From positions 1 through 5,013 of the forward strand of contig JBOHPP010000112.1 in assembly GCA_050731755.1 (NCBI GenBank): a stretch of DNA of 5,013 bases, given 5' to 3'. This stretch comes from JBOHPP01 sp050731755 (lineage in GTDB: Bacteria; Methylomirabilota; Methylomirabilia; Rokubacteriales; CSP1-6). The position numbers and the translations under genes were made by a program. This document shows positions 1 through 5,013 of this stretch, one piece after another (positions within the stretch are counted from its first letter, which is position 1; every line of letters starts with the position of its first letter). The notes beneath the pieces were generated by a model that was not told where the DNA came from, did no database searches, and was given only the letters and a program-made list of their open reading frames with translations.

Positions 1-1229
1 TCTCCTACGCCGACCCCGAAGAGGTGGCCAAGACCCTTCAGGGCATCCTGGGCATCCCGGCCGAAGGCAAGAAGGTCGAAGGCCCCGGCTACGTCGTCGG
101 GGGGCCCGTTATCGGCGGTCCCATCGCCGAGCCGCCCTTCTCGCAGCTTTTCGGGCCCGGGACGCAACCGCCGCCGGCAGTCGTCTCCGTCTCGCAGGAC
201 GTGCTGGCCAAGGGGCTCACGATCCGGGCCCACAAGCCGACGAATACCCTGTTCCTGCGTCTCTACCAGGCCGACCTCGAGCGTGTGAAGAAGATCATCC
301 GGGAGTCGCTCGACATCCCGCTGCCCCAGGTGAAGATCGAGGCGCGGATGGAAGTCCTCGACCGGAGCGCGCTCGAGCAGATCGGCATCCAGTGGGGTGG
401 AGCGGGGGTGGTGAAAACGGACTCGCAGACGATCGTCGGCAGGGGATTGGAGACCGCCGCGGGGTCGGCGCTCATCCCGGGCGGCATCCCGGCGCAAGTG
501 GGACCCTTGCCGAACCCGGCGTTGACGCTGGCCAACGTGCTTCCCATCAGCGCCACGACGGGTCTCCCGCTGGGTGGAAACCTGATCAACCTGCCGATCA
601 GCGCGCTGCCGAACGCCGGTGCGCTGCCGGCCGGCAGCCTTGCCTTCGGCATCGTCGGGACGAACTTCAACATCAACCTGGCCCTGCAGGCTCTGGCCAC
701 GCAGGGCAAGACGCGGACCCTGGCCAGGCCCGAAGTGGTAACCGTGGAGAACGCCAAGGCCATCATCTCGCTCGGCGAAGAGATTCCCTACGCCACCATC
801 AGCTCGGCGGGCACCCAGATCCAGTTCAAGGAGGCGCTGCTCAAGCTCGAGGTCACGCCCACGGTGATCCGGGAGAACGACGTCACGAAGGTCAAGCTCA
901 TCGTGATCGTGGAGAACAACTCCCGCGGCGACGTGGTGAACCTCGGCAGCGCCGGGCAGCCCCCGGCCATCAACAAGCGGAAAGCGGAGACGCAAGTCCT
1001 CGTCAAAGAGGGCGAACGCCTGGTCATCGGCGGCGTGACCACCAGCATCAGCCAGCACACCGTGCGCAAGGTCCCCATCTTCGGCGACATTCCGTTGCTG
1101 GGATGGTTGTTCAAGCAGCGGGAGAACTTCGAGACCGGACGGGAGCTGGTCGTGTTCCTCACGCCGATCGTGCTCAGGACCAACGACATGGCCGCTGGCG
1201 CCGCGGCCGCGGCCCCGCCACCGCGCTAG
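1..1229 (+). CDS. pilQ: PilQ-type secretin of a type IV pilus, C-terminal part (5' truncated by window edge)
   Basis: This is an outer-membrane secretin, the multimeric pore through which a type IV pilus is extruded. The reading frame is open from base 3, so the GTG at 24 is not the real start and the N-terminus lies outside the window. Residues are numbered from that GTG. Just before it, and running into residues 1-10, is the end of a secretin N-domain (YADPEEVAKTLQGILG). A Gly/Pro-rich linker follows at about 17-52. Residues 74-126 hold the last N-domain segment and the entry to the pore domain (PQVKIEARMEV, then GIQWGG). The PilQ-like core is at 229-340 (KTRTLARPEVVTVEN; GEEIPYATISSAGTQIQFKE; PPAINKRKAETQVLVKEGE). 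The secretin signature VPIFGDIPLLGWLF is at 350-363, followed by ELVVFLTPIVL. The IPY...FKEALLKLEVTP and PPINK-type motifs favour PilQ over GspD. The protein ends in a short Ala/Pro tail. The secretin family is near certain; the PilQ subtype is likely. Confidence 0.93.
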   Translation, partial: SYADPEEVAKTLQGILGIPAEGKKVEGPGYVVGGPVIGGPIAEPPFSQLFGPGTQPPPAVVSVSQDVLAKGLTIRAHKPTNTLFLRLYQADLERVKKIIRESLDIPLPQVKIEARMEVLDRSALEQIGIQWGGAGVVKTDSQTIVGRGLETAAGSALIPGGIPAQVGPLPNPALTLANVLPISATTGLPLGGNLINLPISALPNAGALPAGSLAFGIVGTNFNINLALQALATQGKTRTLARPEVVTVENAKAIISLGEEIPYATISSAGTQIQFKEALLKLEVTPTVIRENDVTKVKLIVIVENNSRGDVVNLGSAGQPPAINKRKAETQVLVKEGERLVIGGVTTSISQHTVRKVPIFGDIPLLGWLFKQRENFETGRELVVFLTPIVLRTNDMAAGAAAAAPPPR

Positions 1230-1280
1230 CGATTCTCGGGCACGGCGAGCTCCCTGCCGACCCTTCAGCTCTCCCGCGCG

Positions 1281-1296
1281 TGGTACCCTGAACACC
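1281..1296 (+). promoter_or_regulatory. Possible extended -10 promoter giving a leaderless aroC mRNA
   Basis: TGGTACCCT at 1281-1289 fits an extended -10 element (TGn followed by TAnnnT). The last T of TACCCT is separated from the aroC ATG by exactly 7 bases, so transcription would begin at or next to the start codon. No purine-rich Shine-Dalgarno is visible in the 15 bases before the ATG, which agrees with a leaderless start. No good -35 hexamer is seen at the expected distance (about 1260-1266). The motif is short and could be chance; aroC could instead be read through from pilQ. Confidence 0.35.
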
Positions 1297-2472
1297 ATGC
1301 CTGAACCGCTGCGTTTCCTCACGGCGGGCGAGTCGCACGGCGAGGCCCTGACCGCCGTGATCGACGGGGTGCCCGCCGGCCTCTCCCTCAGTCCGGCGGA
1401 CATCGACGGCGATCTGGCGCGCCGGCAGCGGGGCTACGGCCGCAGCGGGCGCATGAAGATCGAGCGGGATCAGATCCACATCGTGTCCGGCGTGCGCTGG
1501 GGCCTCACGCTGGGCAGCCCCATCACGCTTCGCATCGCCAACCGCGACTGGGAGAACTGGAAGGCCACCATGGCGGTGGCCCCGCCCGAGGCGGGCACGC
1601 CGTTGAAGGAGGTCACGCGCCCGCGCCCGGGTCACGCCGACCTCGCCGGCGCCATGAAGTACGGCCACCGCGACATTCGCAACGTGCTGGAGCGCTCCAG
1701 CGCGCGGGAGACCACCGCGCGGGTGGCCGTCGCCGGTGTGGCCAAGCGCCTCCTGGCCGAGTTCGGGATCACGATCCTCAGCCACGTCGTCGAGATCGGT
1801 GGCGTTCGCGTCGCGGACACCCTGGACCTCCCCTGGGACGAGATCCAGCGGCGCGCCGAGGAGTCGGAGGTGCGGTGCGCCGTTCCAGAGACCGAGGCGG
1901 CGATCATCGCCGCCATCGACCAGGCCAAGGCCAAGGGCGACACTTTGGGCGGCGTGTTCGAGGTCGTGGCGCTGGGCTGTCCGGTCGGACTGGGCTCTTA
2001 CGTGCAGTGGGATCGCCGGCTCGACGGCCGCCTGGCCCAGGCCTTCTGCGCCATCCAGGCGATCAAGGGCTGCGAGCTGGGCCTCGGCTTCGAGGCCGCC
2101 CGCCGTCCGGGCTCGGCCGTGCACGATGAGATCCTGTTCGATACCACCAGCGGGTTCAGGCGCTCCTCCAACAACGCCGGCGGGCTCGAGGGCGGCGTCA
2201 CCAACGGTCAGCCGGTCATCGTGCGGGCGGCCATGAAGCCGCTGTCGACCTTGCGCACGCCGTTGAAGTCGGTCGACCTCGCCACCAAGGAAGCGGTGGA
2301 GGCGGTCGTCGAGCGGAGCGACGTGTGCGCCGTGCCGGCGGCGGGCATCGTTGGCGAAGCGATGATGGCCATCGTCCTGGCCCAGGCGTTCCTCGAGAAG
2401 TTCGGAGGCGACAGCGTGGACGAGATCCGCCGCAACTATGCCGCCTACCAGGACAGCCTGAAGAGATGGTAA
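1297..2472 (+). CDS. aroC: Chorismate synthase
   Basis: AroC catalyses the last step of the shikimate pathway, converting 5-enolpyruvylshikimate 3-phosphate to chorismate with loss of phosphate. It needs reduced FMN as a cofactor and acts in the cytoplasm, usually as a tetramer. The 391-residue protein is full length for the family. Visible family motifs in order are: GESHGEALTAVIDGVPAG at about 11-28, with conserved His14; RRQRGYGRSGRMKIERD at 42-58; RPGHADLAGAMKYGHRDIRN at 110-129, with conserved His113; ERSSARET at 132-139; GGLEGGVTNG at 295-304; and RSDVCAVPAAG at 340-350. The start is well set because LRFLTAGESHG lies at the very N-terminus, as in known AroC proteins. It begins 67 bp after the secretin stop and has no clear ribosome-binding site. 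The protein looks intact, with no missing key residue. The long open frame on the opposite strand is a GC-driven shadow. Confidence 0.98.
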   Translation: MPEPLRFLTAGESHGEALTAVIDGVPAGLSLSPADIDGDLARRQRGYGRSGRMKIERDQIHIVSGVRWGLTLGSPITLRIANRDWENWKATMAVAPPEAGTPLKEVTRPRPGHADLAGAMKYGHRDIRNVLERSSARETTARVAVAGVAKRLLAEFGITILSHVVEIGGVRVADTLDLPWDEIQRRAEESEVRCAVPETEAAIIAAIDQAKAKGDTLGGVFEVVALGCPVGLGSYVQWDRRLDGRLAQAFCAIQAIKGCELGLGFEAARRPGSAVHDEILFDTTSGFRRSSNNAGGLEGGVTNGQPVIVRAAMKPLSTLRTPLKSVDLATKEAVEAVVERSDVCAVPAAGIVGEAMMAIVLAQAFLEKFGGDSVDEIRRNYAAYQDSLKRW

Positions 2473-2473
2473 T

Positions 2474-2524
2474 GCGAGCCGCAGGGCGGATGCGGAGCCG
2501 GAGGCGGAGCACGCCCGAGGCGAG
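2474..2524. repeat. GC-rich intergenic repeat, copy 1
   Basis: The unit is bounded by GCGAGCCGCAGGGCG (2474-2488) and CGCCCGAGGCGAG (2512-2524). Both flanks recur exactly in copy 2, 72 and 70 bases downstream. The middle 23 bases differ between copies, but both begin a hairpin-capable CCGCA...TGCGG pairing (here 2479-2483 with 2491-2495). It starts 2 bases after the aroC stop. The shared ends with a variable core suggest a dispersed palindromic element of the REP or MITE type, but that family assignment is inference from only two copies. Confidence 0.75.
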
Positions 2525-2545
2525 CCCTTCAATGATCGAGATCGG

Positions 2546-2594
2546 GCGAGCCGCAGGGCGTGCGGCGGGCATCAGCCCGCCCGCCCGAGGCGAG
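2546..2594. repeat. GC-rich intergenic repeat, copy 2, with strong hairpins
   Basis: It has the same flanks as copy 1 (GCGAGCCGCAGGGCG at 2546-2560, CGCCCGAGGCGAG at 2582-2594). The core holds two inverted repeats: GCCGCA (2550-2555) with TGCGGC (2561-2566), and GGCGGGC (2564-2570) with GCCCGCC (2575-2581) around a 4-base loop. The two share bases 2564-2566, so the complete stems cannot form together. No T-run follows, so it is not a canonical intrinsic terminator. Together the two copies, with their 21-bp spacer, fill about three quarters of the aroC-aroB gap, which has no convincing gene. Confidence 0.75.
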
Positions 2595-2632
2595 TCTCTG
2601 AGAGCCGGGGAACGCGCCCCCTCGCATCCACG

Positions 2633-3787
2633 ATGATCGTCTCCGTCCGGCTCGACGCTCACTCTTATGAGATCGTGGTCGAGCCGGGCGCACTCGGCAC
2701 CATCGGGGCCCGGCTGCGCGGCCTCGGCCTCGGCTCCCGGGTGGCGCTGGTCAGCGCGCCGGCCATCCTGCGCCTCTTCGGCAAGCGGGTGATCGAGAGC
2801 CTGGAGGCCGCCGGCTTCGCCGTGATATGCGTCGAGGTGCCCGACGGTGAGGCCGCCAAGACCCTCGCCGTGGCCGAGCAGGGCTGGACCGCCATTCTGG
2901 AGGCCCAACTGGACCGCACCTCGACGGTGCTGGCGCTCGGGGGCGGGGCCGTAGGTGATCTGGCCGGCTTCGTGGCCGCCACGTACATGCGCGGAGTCAA
3001 CTTCGTTCAGATCCCCACGACGGTGCTGGCCCAGGTCGACGCGTCCATCGGCGGCAAGACCGCCGTCAACCACCCTCGGGCCAAGAATCTGATCGGCGCC
3101 TTCCATCAACCCCGGTTGGTGCTCATCGACCCGGTGACGCTATCAACCCTGCCCGACCGCGAGTTCAGGTCCGGGCTGGCCGAGATCGTCAAGCACGGCA
3201 TCGTCCTGGACGGCGCGTACCTGGCCGACGTGGAAGCCAGCGTCGGTCCCCTGACGGCGCGCGAGCCGGCCACTCTGGAACGCATCATCGGCGGCTCCTG
3301 CCGGCTCAAGGCCTCGGTAGTGGAGCGGGACGAGCGCGACACCGAACTGCGCCACGTCCTCAACTACGGCCATACCATCGGCCACGCGCTCGAGGCGGCG
3401 ACTGGCTACGCCCGCTGGACCCATGGCGAGGCCGTCGCCCTGGGCATCGTGGCGGAGGCCCGGCTGGCCGAGCGACTGGGCCTGGCGAGCCCGGTGACGG
3501 TTGAGCGCCAGGAGCGCGTGCTGGCCGCCGTCGGCCTGCCGACGGGCGCCGACGGGATCGACGTCGAGACCGTGCTGGCCATCATCGCCAGCGACAAGAA
3601 GGCTCGGGACGGCCGGGTCCCCTTCGTCCAGGCCCCCGAGATCGGCGCGTTCAAGCTCGTCTACGACGTTCCTCGGGACGATATCCGGGCGGTGGTACGA
3701 AGCCTCGCGCCCTCGGGGCCGATCCCGGGGCAGCGGAGCGGGGCGGGGCAGATCCGGTTTGACAACGCAAAGCGGCGCTCCGTATAA
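2633..3787 (+). CDS. aroB: 3-dehydroquinate synthase
   Basis: AroB converts 3-deoxy-D-arabino-heptulosonate 7-phosphate (DAHP) to 3-dehydroquinate, the second step of the shikimate pathway. It uses bound NAD and a divalent metal (Zn or Co) in the cytoplasm. The NAD-binding segment GGGAVGDLAGF is at residues 103-113. It is followed by YMRG (118-121), IPTTVLAQVDASIGGKTAVN (127-146) and KNLIGAFHQP (151-160). The likely metal ligands are Glu184 (LAEIVKHG), His247 (NYGHTIGHALE) and His264 (WTHGEAVALG). The late DKK motif is at 321-323. All expected active-site motifs are present. The protein is 384 residues, about 20 longer than typical AroB proteins of roughly 360. The excess is a Gly/Arg-rich tail after about residue 360 with no recognisable domain. 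The ATG at 2633 gives the usual N-terminal strand (MIVSVRL..SYEIVVEPGAL), but no good Shine-Dalgarno precedes it. The purine run GGGGAA at 2607-2612 is about 20 bases away. Confidence 0.98.
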   Translation: MIVSVRLDAHSYEIVVEPGALGTIGARLRGLGLGSRVALVSAPAILRLFGKRVIESLEAAGFAVICVEVPDGEAAKTLAVAEQGWTAILEAQLDRTSTVLALGGGAVGDLAGFVAATYMRGVNFVQIPTTVLAQVDASIGGKTAVNHPRAKNLIGAFHQPRLVLIDPVTLSTLPDREFRSGLAEIVKHGIVLDGAYLADVEASVGPLTAREPATLERIIGGSCRLKASVVERDERDTELRHVLNYGHTIGHALEAATGYARWTHGEAVALGIVAEARLAERLGLASPVTVERQERVLAAVGLPTGADGIDVETVLAIIASDKKARDGRVPFVQAPEIGAFKLVYDVPRDDIRAVVRSLAPSGPIPGQRSGAGQIRFDNAKRRSV

Positions 3788-3788
3788 C
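3759..3788 (+). promoter_or_regulatory. Sigma70-type promoter inside the 3' end of aroB
   Basis: A perfect -35 hexamer TTGACA (3759-3764) is followed after 18 bases by TATAAC (3783-3788), a 5 of 6 match to the -10 consensus TATAAT. The -10 overlaps the aroB stop codon (TAA at 3785-3787). The predicted transcription start, about 7 bases past the -10, falls near 3795, two or three bases before the ATG of the TPR gene. It would drive the TPR gene and efp independently of aroB, on an mRNA with almost no leader. Such an AT-containing pair is unusual in this GC-rich sequence and it lies exactly at a gene junction. It is a motif prediction only. Confidence 0.65.
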
Positions 3789-3797
3789 GGAACTGCC

Positions 3798-4427
3798 ATG
3801 CCGGCGGATGATGCCGCCAACACAAACGCCATTCGCCGGCAGGAGGAGCGGCTCCAGCGGGACCCGGCCTCTCTCGCCTTCGCCCAGCTGGCCGACCTCT
3901 ATCGAAAGACGGGACGCACCGGAGAGGCCATCGCCCTTTGCCGCGAGGGCCTCACGAGGTACCCGCACTACACCACGGCCCGGCTGATCCTCGCCAAGGC
4001 CCTGATCTCGGAGGGCGAGCTGGAGCAAGCACTGGCCGAGCTGACGGCGATCCTCGAGGTGAGCCCCAAGGACCTTCAATGCCACCGCCTGGCCGCCGAG
4101 ATCCATCGCCGGCGCGGGCACATCGATGCCGCCCTCGGCCATCTGGAGGAAGCGGCCCGGCTCGACCCCGGCGACCGGGAATCGCGGGCGCTGCTCGGGT
4201 TGCTCCGGGCGGGGCCACCGGGGGGGGAGGCGGCGGGGGGCTTGGGCAGCGTGCTGGCCGACGATACGTTCGTGACCGTCACGTTCGGCAAGGTCTGTCT
4301 CGATCAGGGGCTCGCCGAGGAGGCTGGCCAGATCTTCACCCGGCTGCTCCGCCGGGACCGCGACAACGCCGACGCCCGCGCGGGCCTGGAGCAGGCGCTC
4401 CGCGCGCGCTTGAGACGGAAGGGTTAG
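3798..4427 (+). CDS. Tetratricopeptide-repeat (TPR) protein of unknown function
   Basis: This 209-residue protein is built mainly of TPR helical hairpins, which act as protein-binding scaffolds. Three consecutive repeats are visible at about residues 25-58, 59-92 and 93-126. Their closing prolines are at 56, 90 and 124, exactly 34 residues apart, the length of a TPR unit. A Gly/Pro-rich linker (about 139-152) separates them from a fourth, more diverged repeat at about 158-192. The C-terminus is basic (LRARLRRKG). There is no signal peptide, lipobox or membrane segment, so it is probably cytoplasmic. ATG 3798 is chosen because it begins 10 bases after the aroB stop, and the upstream extension of the frame runs through aroB coding sequence. 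Only a weak GGAA precedes it. It sits between aroB and efp, 4 bases before efp, so it is probably co-transcribed with efp. The neighbourhood does not reveal a partner; a pilus-related or a translation-related role would both be guesses. Confidence 0.85.
   Translation: MPADDAANTNAIRRQEERLQRDPASLAFAQLADLYRKTGRTGEAIALCREGLTRYPHYTTARLILAKALISEGELEQALAELTAILEVSPKDLQCHRLAAEIHRRRGHIDAALGHLEEAARLDPGDRESRALLGLLRAGPPGGEAAGGLGSVLADDTFVTVTFGKVCLDQGLAEEAGQIFTRLLRRDRDNADARAGLEQALRARLRRKG
4417..4422 (+). promoter_or_regulatory. Shine-Dalgarno site of efp
   Basis: GGAAGG lies 9 bases before ATG 4432, inside the last codons of the TPR gene. It is the clearest ribosome-binding site in the window. Its spacing favours ATG 4432 over the in-frame TTG at 4429, and its position suggests that efp translation is coupled to the TPR gene. 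Confidence 0.75.
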
Positions 4428-4431
4428 CTTG

Positions 4432-5001
4432 ATGCAGGTCTCCACCGCCGAGTTCAGGAAGGGGCTGCGGATCGTCTTCGACGGCCAGCCCTACGCCATC
4501 GTCGATTTCCAGCACGTCAAGCCCGGCAAGGGCGGGGCCTTCGTGCGCACCAAGCTCAAGCACATGCGGCTGGGCACCGTGATCGACAACACCTTTCGGT
4601 CCGGTGAAAAGGTCGAGCGGGTCGACTTCGAAGAAAAGCGCATGCAGTTCCTCTACCGCGACGACCGCTATCACTTCATGGACACGGAGACCTACGAGCA
4701 GGTCTCGCTGTCGGAGCACGAGGTGGGGGACGCCCGCGAGTACCTCACCGAGAACATGGAGGTGGAGGTGCTCTACATCGACGGCGCGCCGACGGCTATC
4801 GAGCTGCCCAACTTCGTGGAGCTGGCCATTACCAAGACCGAGCCCGGGGTCCGCGGCGACACCGCCCAGGGCGGCTCCAAGCCGGCCACCCTGCAGACGG
4901 GCGCGGTGATCCAGGTGCCGCTGTTCCTCAACGAGGGCGACGTCGTCAAGGTCGACACGCGGACCGGGGAGTACCTGGGCCGGGTGGCGGTGGCCGGCTG
5001 A
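4432..5001 (+). CDS. efp: Translation elongation factor P
   Basis: EF-P binds the ribosome between the P and E sites and promotes peptide bond formation when ribosomes stall on consecutive prolines. At 189 residues it is full length. The N-terminal KOW-like domain carries the loop HVKPGKGGAF (28-37). Lys33 is the residue equivalent to the modified Lys34 of E. coli, so this is a lysine-type EF-P and not the rhamnosylated arginine type served by EarP. The middle OB domain includes YRDDRYHFMDTETYEQ (75-90). The C-terminal OB domain has the family signature region KPATLQTGAVIQVPLF (150-165) and ends VDTRTGEYLGRVAVAG. The N-terminal part (VDFQHVKPGKGGAFVRTKL) is closer in character to the Bacillus-type sequence than to E. 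coli. No modification enzyme is visible in the window, so the state of Lys33 is unknown. ATG 4432 is preferred over TTG 4429 because of the upstream GGAAGG. It lies 4 bases after the TPR stop. Confidence 0.98.
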   Translation: MQVSTAEFRKGLRIVFDGQPYAIVDFQHVKPGKGGAFVRTKLKHMRLGTVIDNTFRSGEKVERVDFEEKRMQFLYRDDRYHFMDTETYEQVSLSEHEVGDAREYLTENMEVEVLYIDGAPTAIELPNFVELAITKTEPGVRGDTAQGGSKPATLQTGAVIQVPLFLNEGDVVKVDTRTGEYLGRVAVAG

Positions 5002-5013
5002 TGGCCGCCCGCC
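5001..5013 (+). CDS. Start of an unidentified downstream gene (cut by window edge)
   Basis: An ATG at 5001-5003 shares its A with the last base of the efp TGA stop (a TGATG junction). The reading begins Met-Ala-Ala-Arg. This kind of one-base overlap is typical of translationally coupled genes in an operon. In several bacteria efp is followed by accB/accC (acetyl-CoA carboxylase) or by a peptidase gene, but four codons cannot identify the product. No strong Shine-Dalgarno is seen just upstream. Confidence 0.45.

Noticed and set aside
1230..1279. Intrinsic terminator between pilQ and aroC
   Set aside because: The best pairing (CGGC with GCCG around a 9-base loop) is short, needs internal mismatches to extend, and has no following T-run.
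392..1291. + strand frame overlapping the secretin (299 codons)
   Set aside because: It overlaps a well-supported secretin in another frame, and its translation is a low-complexity Arg/Gly/His/Gln mixture with no motif.
1174..2532. Long open frame on the - strand covering aroC (452 codons)
   Set aside because: It lies antisense to a clear chorismate synthase, has no recognisable domain, and has the Arg/Ala/Gly/His-rich make-up expected when a GC-rich gene is read backwards.
2564..2581. Intrinsic terminator after aroC
   Set aside because: The 7-bp GC stem is strong, but no T-run follows it and aroB continues in the same direction.
2474..2594. CRISPR array
   Set aside because: There are only two units, their cores differ, the conserved parts are at the ends and not one continuous repeat, and no cas gene is nearby.
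2325..2636. Small + strand frame across the aroC-aroB gap (103 codons), as a gene in place of aroK
   Set aside because: More than a third of it overlaps aroC out of frame and the rest reads through the repeats. It has no kinase P-loop or other motif.
2216..3109. - strand frame spanning the aroC-aroB gap (297 codons)
   Set aside because: It is antisense to the ends of two solid genes, its ends show no gene-like features, and it has no domain. It is open only because of high GC.
4429..4431. TTG as the efp start codon
   Set aside because: The ATG immediately after it has the better Shine-Dalgarno spacing and matches the usual N-terminus of EF-P.
3938..4432. + strand frame overlapping the TPR gene (164 codons)
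   Set aside because: The alternative frame contains regularly spaced TPR units with prolines 34 residues apart; this frame is only a Pro/Arg/Gly-rich shadow.

Overview
The window is GC-rich throughout and tightly packed with genes on the + strand. It reads as an ordinary core-genome neighbourhood, not an accessory island. The 5' edge cuts into the C-terminal two-thirds or so of a PilQ-type secretin, the outer-membrane pore of a type IV pilus. It is followed by aroC (chorismate synthase), aroB (3-dehydroquinate synthase), a small cytoplasmic TPR protein and efp (elongation factor P). The last 13 bases hold the start of one more gene, overlapping efp by one base. The order pilQ, shikimate genes, efp resembles the arrangement known from Deltaproteobacteria such as Geobacter, and from other GC-rich Gram-negative lineages. 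The secretin implies an outer membrane. A deltaproteobacterial or Methylomirabilota/Rokubacteria-like environmental genome is my best guess, but that placement is inference from gene order and composition, not proof.

Layout: the secretin runs from the left edge to 1229. A 67-bp gap follows, with no visible Shine-Dalgarno but an extended -10-like motif just before aroC (1297-2472). The 160-bp gap before aroB (2633-3787) has no convincing gene and carries two copies of a GC-rich structured repeat. aroB has an extended C-terminal tail whose last codons contain an unusually good sigma70-type promoter. That promoter would start transcription only a few bases before the TPR gene (3798-4427). efp (4432-5001) follows after 4 bp, with a good Shine-Dalgarno inside the end of the TPR gene.

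How the genes relate: AroB makes 3-dehydroquinate early in the shikimate pathway and AroC makes chorismate at its end. Shikimate kinase (aroK), which often sits with aroB next to pilQ, is absent here. EF-P relieves ribosome stalling at polyproline, and the neighbouring secretin contains two PPP motifs. The TPR protein is of unknown function. No mobile element, CRISPR array, tRNA or rRNA is visible, and I do not see a new multi-gene system. The most interesting signals are regulatory: the promoter buried in the end of aroB, the possible leaderless starts, and the structured repeat pair between aroC and aroB.
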